In this document: positions 59,651 through 64,000 of the stretch, one piece after another
Position numbering within the stretch: position 1 is the first letter of the stretch
Layout: each line of letters opens with the position of its first letter
Assembly: GCF_000730645.1 (NCBI RefSeq)
Contig: NZ_BBIU01000025.1
Location: 1-64,000, forward strand
Direction of reading: 5' to 3'
Length of the DNA stretch: 64,000 bases
DNA from: Pseudomonas parafulva NBRC 16636 = DSM 17004
Lineage (GTDB): Bacteria > Pseudomonadota > Gammaproteobacteria > Pseudomonadales > Pseudomonadaceae
Position numbers and translations under genes: made by a program
The notes under the pieces: generated by a model
Told to the model about the DNA's origin: nothing
Database searches by the model: none
The model's input: the letters and a program-made list of their open reading frames with translations, nothing else

Positions 59651-60625
59651 CTACAACGGCAGCTTCGGCCGGAAGAAAAGGGTTTCGCCACGGGCAAGAT
59701 CGGTCAGGCTGTCGTGGTCCTTGACCACTTCGGCCTCGATCAGGTCGCTCTGCCCTTCCACCTTCAGGGTGACCCGCGTGGTGGCACCCAAGGGCCGGAT
59801 GTCACGCACCTCGGCGGCCTGATGCCCTTCGGTTTCGTGCCGCGACAACGACACTTCGTGCGGGCGGAACAGCACATGGTGGCCCTCGCTCAATGCCAGG
59901 CGGTTCGAATCACCTAGGAAGTGGTAGACGAAGTCGTTGGCCGGTTGCTCGTACACCTCACCTGGCGAGCCGATCTGCTCGATCACGCCCTTGTTCATCA
60001 CCACAATGCGGTCAGCCACCTCCATGGCCTCCTCCTGGTCATGGGTGACAAACACCGACGTCAGGTTGATGTCCTCATGCAGCCGTGCCAGCCAGCGGCG
60101 CAGCTCCTTGCGCACCTTGGCGTCCAACGCCCCGAACGGCTCATCCAGCAACAGTACCTTCGGCTCCACCGCCAATGCCCGCGCCAGGGCGATACGCTGG
60201 CGCTGGCCACCGGACAGCTGTTCCGGGTAGCGGTCGGCCAGCCAGTCCAACTGCACCATGTTCAGCAGTTCATGCACCTTCTCGGCGATGCGGCTTTCAC
60301 TCGGGCGCTCGCCCTTGGGCTTCATGCGCAGCCCAAAGGCGACGTTGTCGAACACGCTCATGTGGCGGAACAGCGCGTAATGCTGGAAGACGAACCCCAC
60401 GTTGCGATCACGCACGTCGTGGCCGGACACATCCTCGCCATGGAACACGATGCTGCCTTGGTCAGGGGTTTCCAGGCCGGCAATGATGCGCAGCAAGGTG
60501 GTCTTGCCGCAGCCCGACGGGCCAAGCAGGGCGACCAGCTCGCCACTGTTGATATCCAGGTTGATGTTGTCCAGGGCCTGGAAGCTGTTGAAGCGCTTGC
60601 TGACGTTACGAACTTCGATCGACAT
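59651..60625 (-). CDS. cysA: Sulfate/thiosulfate ABC transporter ATP-binding protein CysA
   Basis: CysA (324 residues) hydrolyses ATP for sulfate import. Walker A GPSGCGKTT (about 35-43), signature LSGGQRQR, Walker B LLLDEPFGALD, switch VTHDQEEA, and a C-terminal regulatory domain (about 240-324) are all present. It starts 3 bases after the cysW stop and is the last gene of oscA-sbp-cysT-cysW-cysA. Confidence 0.97.
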   Translation of the reverse strand: MSIEVRNVSKRFNSFQALDNINLDINSGELVALLGPSGCGKTTLLRIIAGLETPDQGSIVFHGEDVSGHDVRDRNVGFVFQHYALFRHMSVFDNVAFGLRMKPKGERPSESRIAEKVHELLNMVQLDWLADRYPEQLSGGQRQRIALARALAVEPKVLLLDEPFGALDAKVRKELRRWLARLHEDINLTSVFVTHDQEEAMEVADRIVVMNKGVIEQIGSPGEVYEQPANDFVYHFLGDSNRLALSEGHHVLFRPHEVSLSRHETEGHQAAEVRDIRPLGATTRVTLKVEGQSDLIEAEVVKDHDSLTDLARGETLFFRPKLPL

Positions 60626-60628
60626 GAA

Positions 60629-61501
60629 TCATTCCTCCGCGGCGCTGTGGCGCAGGCGGTTAATACGGTTCTCGCTCCACTGCTTGAGCAGCAGGATGAA
60701 GAGCGCCAGGATCAGCAACAGGCTGGCCACGCTGAAGGCCGCCACGTGGTTGTATTCGTTGTAGAGGATCTCCACATGCAGCGGCAAGGTGTTGGTCACA
60801 CCGCGGATATGGCCGGACACCACCGACACCGCGCCGAACTCGCCCATTGCCCGCGCGGTACACAGCACCACGCCGTAGATCAGGCCCCATTTGATGTTGG
60901 GCAGGGTCACGTGCCAGAACATCTGCCAGCCATTGGCACCCAGCAAACGTGCGGCTTCCTCTTCCTGCGTGCCCTGCTCCTGCATCAGCGGGATCAGCTC
61001 ACGGGCCACGAACGGCACGGTGACGAAGATGGTGGCCAGGACGATGCCCGGCAGGGCGAAGACGATCTGGATGTCGTGGTCCTGCAGCCACGGGCCGAGC
61101 AGGCCCTGGGCGCCGAACATCAGCACGTAGACCAGGCCGGCGATTACCGGCGATACCGAGAACGGCAGATCAATCAGGGTGACCAGGATGCTTTTGCCAC
61201 GGAAGCTGTACTTGCTGACGCACCATGCCGCGCTGACGCCGAACACCAGGTTGAGCGGCACCGAGATCGCCACTGCAAGCAGGGTGAGCCGCAAGGCCGC
61301 CAGTGCGTCGGGTTCGAAGATGGCTTCGAAGAAGGTGCCGAAACCGTTTTTCAGCGCCTGCGATACCACAATCACCAGCGGCAGCAGCAGGAACAGCGCG
61401 AACACCAGCCAGCCAAGGCCGATGAGCACCCGGCGCGAGGTGGCGCTGCCGCGGCGGGCGGCATTGGCAGCGGCGGTTGCATTCAGGGATGAACTGGACA
61501 T
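60629..61501 (-). CDS. cysW: Sulfate ABC transporter permease CysW
   Basis: CysW (290 residues) is one of two membrane subunits of the sulfate importer. It has six predicted helices and the ABC-permease EAA-type loop (EEEAARLLGANGWQMFWHVTLP). The start at 61501 (MSSSSLNATAA) is preferred over 61516, which overlaps cysT further. Its stop is 3 bases from cysA, and its start is 12 bases beyond the cysT stop. Confidence 0.96.
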   Translation of the reverse strand: MSSSSLNATAAANAARRGSATSRRVLIGLGWLVFALFLLLPLVIVVSQALKNGFGTFFEAIFEPDALAALRLTLLAVAISVPLNLVFGVSAAWCVSKYSFRGKSILVTLIDLPFSVSPVIAGLVYVLMFGAQGLLGPWLQDHDIQIVFALPGIVLATIFVTVPFVARELIPLMQEQGTQEEEAARLLGANGWQMFWHVTLPNIKWGLIYGVVLCTARAMGEFGAVSVVSGHIRGVTNTLPLHVEILYNEYNHVAAFSVASLLLILALFILLLKQWSENRINRLRHSAAEE

Positions 61502-61512
61502 GCCGGCCTCCT

Positions 61513-62331
61513 TCAAGGGGTTTCGATGCGGCGCTGCAGCAGGTTGATCAGCAGCAGCAGGATGAAGGAAACCACCAGCATCAGCACGCCGATGGCAGTC
61601 GCGCCGGTGTAGTCGTACTGGTCGAGCTTGACCATGATCAGCAGTGGCAGGATCTCGGTTTTCATCGGCATGTTGCCGGCAATGAAAATGACCGAACCGT
61701 ACTCACCCACGCCACGGGCAAACGCCAGGGCAAAACCGGTGAGCCACGCTGGCAGCAATGCCGGCGCCAGCACATGGCGGAACACTTGCAGCGGCTTGGC
61801 ACCCAGGCACGCAGCGGCTTCCTCGACCTCGCGCGGAATGTCGGCCAGCACCGGCTGCACCGTGCGCACCACGAACGGCAGGGTGACGAAGGTCAGCGCC
61901 AGGGTGATGCCCAGCGGGGTGTAGGCGATCTTGAAACCAAGGTCAGTGGCGAACTGGCCGACCCAACCGGCCGGCGCGTACAGGGCGGTCAGGGCGATAC
62001 CGGCAACCGCGGTGGGCAGGGCGAACGGCAGGTCGATCATGGCGTCGATGATCTTGCGGCCGGGGAAGGTGTAGCGCACCAGCACCCAGGCCAGCAGGGT
62101 GCCAATCACGCCGTTGATGATGGCCGCGAACAGGGCAGTGCCGAAGCTCAGCTTCAACGCGGCGATCACTCGCGGCGCGCTGATGATGGTCCAGAACTGC
62201 TCCCAGGTGAGCTGGGCGGCATGCACGAACATGGCGGCCAGCGGTATCAGCACGATCAGGCTGAGGTACACCAAGGTGTACCCCAGCGTCAGCCCGAAGC
62301 CGGGTATGACGGGGGAAATGCGACGTGACAT
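61513..62331 (-). CDS. cysT: Sulfate ABC transporter permease CysT
   Basis: CysT (272 residues) is the second membrane subunit, with six helices and the EAA loop EVEEAAACLGAKPLQVFRHVLAPAL. It is separated from sbp by 100 bases that hold two perfect hairpins. CysT, CysW and CysA together import sulfate and thiosulfate bound by Sbp or related proteins. Confidence 0.96.
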   Translation of the reverse strand: MSRRISPVIPGFGLTLGYTLVYLSLIVLIPLAAMFVHAAQLTWEQFWTIISAPRVIAALKLSFGTALFAAIINGVIGTLLAWVLVRYTFPGRKIIDAMIDLPFALPTAVAGIALTALYAPAGWVGQFATDLGFKIAYTPLGITLALTFVTLPFVVRTVQPVLADIPREVEEAAACLGAKPLQVFRHVLAPALLPAWLTGFALAFARGVGEYGSVIFIAGNMPMKTEILPLLIMVKLDQYDYTGATAIGVLMLVVSFILLLLINLLQRRIETP

Positions 62332-62355
62332 AAATATCCCTGGTTGAACGCACGA

Positions 62356-62415
62356 GGCCCGGCAGTCATGCCGGGCCGGTGCTGGCTTTCGATTCTGGGG
62401 CTGTCACACAGCCCC
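62356..62415 (-). other. Two stem-loops between sbp and cysT
   Basis: A nine-base perfect stem with a four-base loop (62356-62377, GGCCCGGCA/TGCCGGGCC) and an eight-base stem with a three-base loop (62397-62415, GGGGCTGT/ACAGCCCC) lie in the 100 bases between sbp and cysT. No T run follows either. They may protect the 3' end of sbp mRNA or partly terminate, giving more binding protein than permease. Confidence 0.65.
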
Positions 62416-62431
62416 GCATCATCCTGGCCGC

Positions 62432-63439
62432 TTACTGTGCCTGATAGATCTGGTCGAACACACCGCCATCATTGAAGAACTTGGGTTGCGCAGTTTTCCA
62501 GCCACCGAAGTCCTTGTCGATCGTCACCAGGTCCAGTTTCGGGAACTGCTTGCCGAACTCGGCCGCGACTTTCTCATCACGCGGGCGGTAGAAGTTCTCG
62601 GCGGCGATCTTCTGCCCAGCCGGGCTGTACAGGTGTTTCAGGTACTCGGTGGCAATTTCCGTATTGCCCTTTTTCTCGGCGTTCTTGTCCACCACCGCAA
62701 CCGGTGGTTCAGCCAGGATCGACAGGGACGGCACCACGATGTCGAACTTATCGGCGCCGCCGTCTTCCTTCAGCGCCAGGAACGCTTCGTTTTCCCAGGC
62801 CAGCAGCACATCGCCCTGGCCATTGTTGACGAAGGTGATGGTGGAGCCACGCGCCCCGGTATCCAGCACCGGCACGTGCTTGAACAGTTCCTGCACATAG
62901 GCTTTGGCTTTCTCTTCGCTGCCACCGGTTTTCAGGCCATAGGCCCAGGCCGCCAGGAAGTTCCAGCGTGCGCCGCCGGAGGTCTTCGGGTTGGGAGTGA
63001 TCACCGAGACGTCTTTCTTGATCAGGTCGCCCCAGTCCTTGATGCCCTTGGGGTTGCCCTTGCGCACCAGGAACACGATGGTGGACGTATAGGGGGTGCT
63101 GGCATCGGGCAAGCGCTTCTGCCAGTCCTCGGGCAGGGTCTTGCCCAGTTTCGCGATTTCGTCGATATCACCGGCCAGGGCCAGGGTTACCACGTCGGCA
63201 CGCAACCCGTCGATCACCGCACGGCCCTGCTTGCCCGAGCCACCGTGGGACTGCTGGATTTTCACCTTGTCGTCCGGGTGGGACTGCTGCCAGTGCTTGA
63301 TGAATTCGGCGTTGTACTGCTGGTACAGCTCACGGGTGGGGTCGTAGGACACGTTCAGCAGTTCGTAGTCCTTGGCGACGGCGGAACCGGCAAAAACAGC
63401 GCTGGCCAGGGCGGCGAGTGCATAGCGGCGGATGGACAT
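62432..63439 (-). CDS. sbp: Sulfate-binding periplasmic protein Sbp
   Basis: Sbp (335 residues) has a signal peptide (1-22, FAGSAVA) and the sulfate-binding family segments LLNVSYDPTRELYQQYN, QSHGGSGKQGRAVIDGL and NPKTSGGARWNFLAAWAY. It delivers sulfate to CysTWA. The start at 63439 (MSIRRYALA) gives a good signal peptide; longer frames upstream would read through oscA antisense residues. It follows oscA by 49 bases. Confidence 0.97.
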   Translation of the reverse strand: MSIRRYALAALASAVFAGSAVAKDYELLNVSYDPTRELYQQYNAEFIKHWQQSHPDDKVKIQQSHGGSGKQGRAVIDGLRADVVTLALAGDIDEIAKLGKTLPEDWQKRLPDASTPYTSTIVFLVRKGNPKGIKDWGDLIKKDVSVITPNPKTSGGARWNFLAAWAYGLKTGGSEEKAKAYVQELFKHVPVLDTGARGSTITFVNNGQGDVLLAWENEAFLALKEDGGADKFDIVVPSLSILAEPPVAVVDKNAEKKGNTEIATEYLKHLYSPAGQKIAAENFYRPRDEKVAAEFGKQFPKLDLVTIDKDFGGWKTAQPKFFNDGGVFDQIYQAQ

Positions 63440-63488
63440 GGTGAAGCTCCCGATTGGCATTTTTCTAGTTCTGAAGGGTAAGGCGGGT

Positions 63489-63671
63489 TCAGCTGGGCTT
63501 GTTGCCAGGCTGTTGCAGGCGGAATTTTTCCTTGCGTTCGATCTGCACCACCTGGGCGTTGTGCACGGTGATCTCCACCGCACCGAAACGCAGGTCGCGC
63601 AGGGCGCTCTGGATTTCCCGCAGGATGGTGGCTTCGTCCTGACCGTCGATACTGCGCAGCGATGCACTCAT
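63489..63671 (-). CDS. oscA: Small sulfur-starvation protein OscA (DUF2292/YezD family)
   Basis: The 60-residue protein (MSASLRSIDGQDEA...) contains the compact DUF2292 fold region (ILREIQSALRDLRFGAVEITVHNAQVVQIERKEKFR). OscA is known in Pseudomonas as a small protein needed for growth on organosulfur sources; its biochemical role is unknown. It heads the sbp-cysTWA operon. A purine-rich AAGGAG precedes the start at 63671. Confidence 0.9.
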   Translation of the reverse strand: MSASLRSIDGQDEATILREIQSALRDLRFGAVEITVHNAQVVQIERKEKFRLQQPGNKPS

Positions 63672-63758
63672 GCTCGTTCTCCTTGGAGTGAGGTGCCGGG
63701 CTGAGAGATGGGAAGGGGAATGCGCCTGGCTTGAGGGCAATAGTAGTGAGGCTGGGAT

Positions 63759-63783
63759 ATTCTTAAAAATACTGTTTAAGAAT
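63759..63783. promoter_or_regulatory. 25-base perfect dyad upstream of oscA, candidate operator
   Basis: Nine-base arms ATTCTTAAA and TTTAAGAAT are perfectly complementary across a seven-base spacer, in the AT-rich region 88-112 bases before the oscA start. The arrangement suits a dimeric regulator such as CysB, but the binding protein is unknown. I could not fix the -10/-35 elements with confidence. Confidence 0.5.
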
Positions 63784-63832
63784 GTTTATATAACCAAAAT
63801 ATTAGGCCAGTTCTCAGGTGAGAAACCTGATC

Positions 63833-63868
63833 CCTGTGGGAACGGGCTGGCCCGCTCCCACAGGTTTT
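63833..63868. repeat. REP-like inverted repeat with T tail
   Basis: Fifteen-base arms CCTGTGGGAACGGGC and GCCCGCTCCCACAGG pair with one mismatch around a two-base loop, followed by TTTT. It lies just past the stop of the RND gene and upstream of oscA. It shares GTGGGA.CGGGC with the REP at 57203, so it is probably a REP copy. The TTTT follows on the plus strand, so it is badly placed to terminate the minus-strand RND transcript. Confidence 0.6.
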
Positions 63869-63872
63869 CATG

Positions 63873-64000
63873 TCAGGTTGGGCGCTGTGCTTGATCGGTA
63901 TTTTCAGGCTCGCGGATCTTGTACCAGGCCACATACAGCGCCGGCAGGAACAACAGCGTCAGCAAGGTGGCGACGATGATGCCGCCGATCATGGCGTAGG
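63873..64000 (-). CDS. RND efflux transporter, C-terminal fragment (runs off the window)
   Basis: The last 42 codons of a minus-strand gene end at the TGA at 63873-63875. The translated end (YAMIGGIIVATLLTLLFLPALYVAWY) is the final membrane helix of an AcrB/MexB-type RND pump, followed by a short polar tail. The rest lies beyond position 64000, so the substrate class cannot be judged. Confidence 0.88.
   Translation of the reverse strand, partial: YAMIGGIIVATLLTLLFLPALYVAWYKIREPENTDQAQRPT

Noticed and set aside
59921..61492. 523-codon open frame opposite cysA and cysW
   Set aside because: Low-complexity Gln/His/Glu-rich translation typical of antisense frames; cysA and cysW are complete on the minus strand.

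Overview
The window is a contiguous piece of a Pseudomonas chromosome, almost certainly from the P. putida group. The DNA is GC-rich and densely coded. Gene order and protein sequences (ftsYEX-rpoH, thiSG-trmB, cadA/cadR, ptsP-rppH, ilvA/rpiA/serA, the cysATW-sbp-oscA block) match what I remember of the P. putida chromosome. No rRNA, tRNA, CRISPR array, prophage or insertion sequence was seen. The only repeats are REP-like palindromes in the last 7 kb.

Layout. 1-7.3 kb: tRNA modification and thiamine sulfur carrier genes (trmB, thiG, thiS), a DUF423 membrane protein, the monofunctional glycosyltransferase mtgA, and the ftsY-ftsE-ftsX-rpoH block. 7.5-13.8 kb: two consecutive pairs of M16 peptidase genes with rsmD between them. 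13.8-21.1 kb: a YheT-like hydrolase, a sulfurtransferase, coaD, a ferredoxin, mutM with an HDOD gene, a PfpI/DJ-1 protein, rlmI and a half-size MgtE-like protein. 21.6-29.6 kb: ilvD, a phosphorylcholine phosphatase, the cystine carrier tcyP, folA, and a two-gene unit of a DUF2868 membrane protein and a DUF3482 GTPase. 29.6-32.4 kb: the cadmium/zinc exporter cadA, divergent from its MerR-type regulator cadR. 32.4-47.2 kb: thyA, lgt, a TauE/SafE permease, ptsP-rppH, ilvA, rpiA, two tandem SdiA-regulated-family genes, a FAH-family hydrolase, and a D-2-hydroxyglutarate dehydrogenase-like gene divergent from serA. 47.4-54.6 kb: small accessory genes, among them a one-lobe solute-binding protein, a prolyl hydroxylase acting on EF-Tu, and a penicillin-acylase-family enzyme. 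54.6-63.7 kb: a block with a strong sulfur-starvation flavour (metQ, a degenerate sigma-54 activator, a small hydrolase, tonB-exbB-exbD, cysA-cysW-cysT-sbp-oscA). The window ends in the 3' end of an RND pump gene.

How the genes work together. Most of the window is housekeeping. The clearest functional unit is the sulfur block. Sulfate enters through Sbp-CysTWA, and OscA is a small sulfur-limitation protein. MetQ binds a methionine-like ligand, and a private TonB-ExbB-ExbD set could energise outer-membrane uptake of organosulfur compounds. A TTATTCC element lies next to the predicted promoters of metQ, of the hydrolase/sigma-54-like pair and of the distant cystine carrier tcyP, which suggests one shared regulator (CysB is the obvious candidate). 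The regulator-like gene in this block keeps its ATPase motifs but has lost both the sigma-54 contact loop and the DNA-binding domain. I consider that the most unusual protein in the window.
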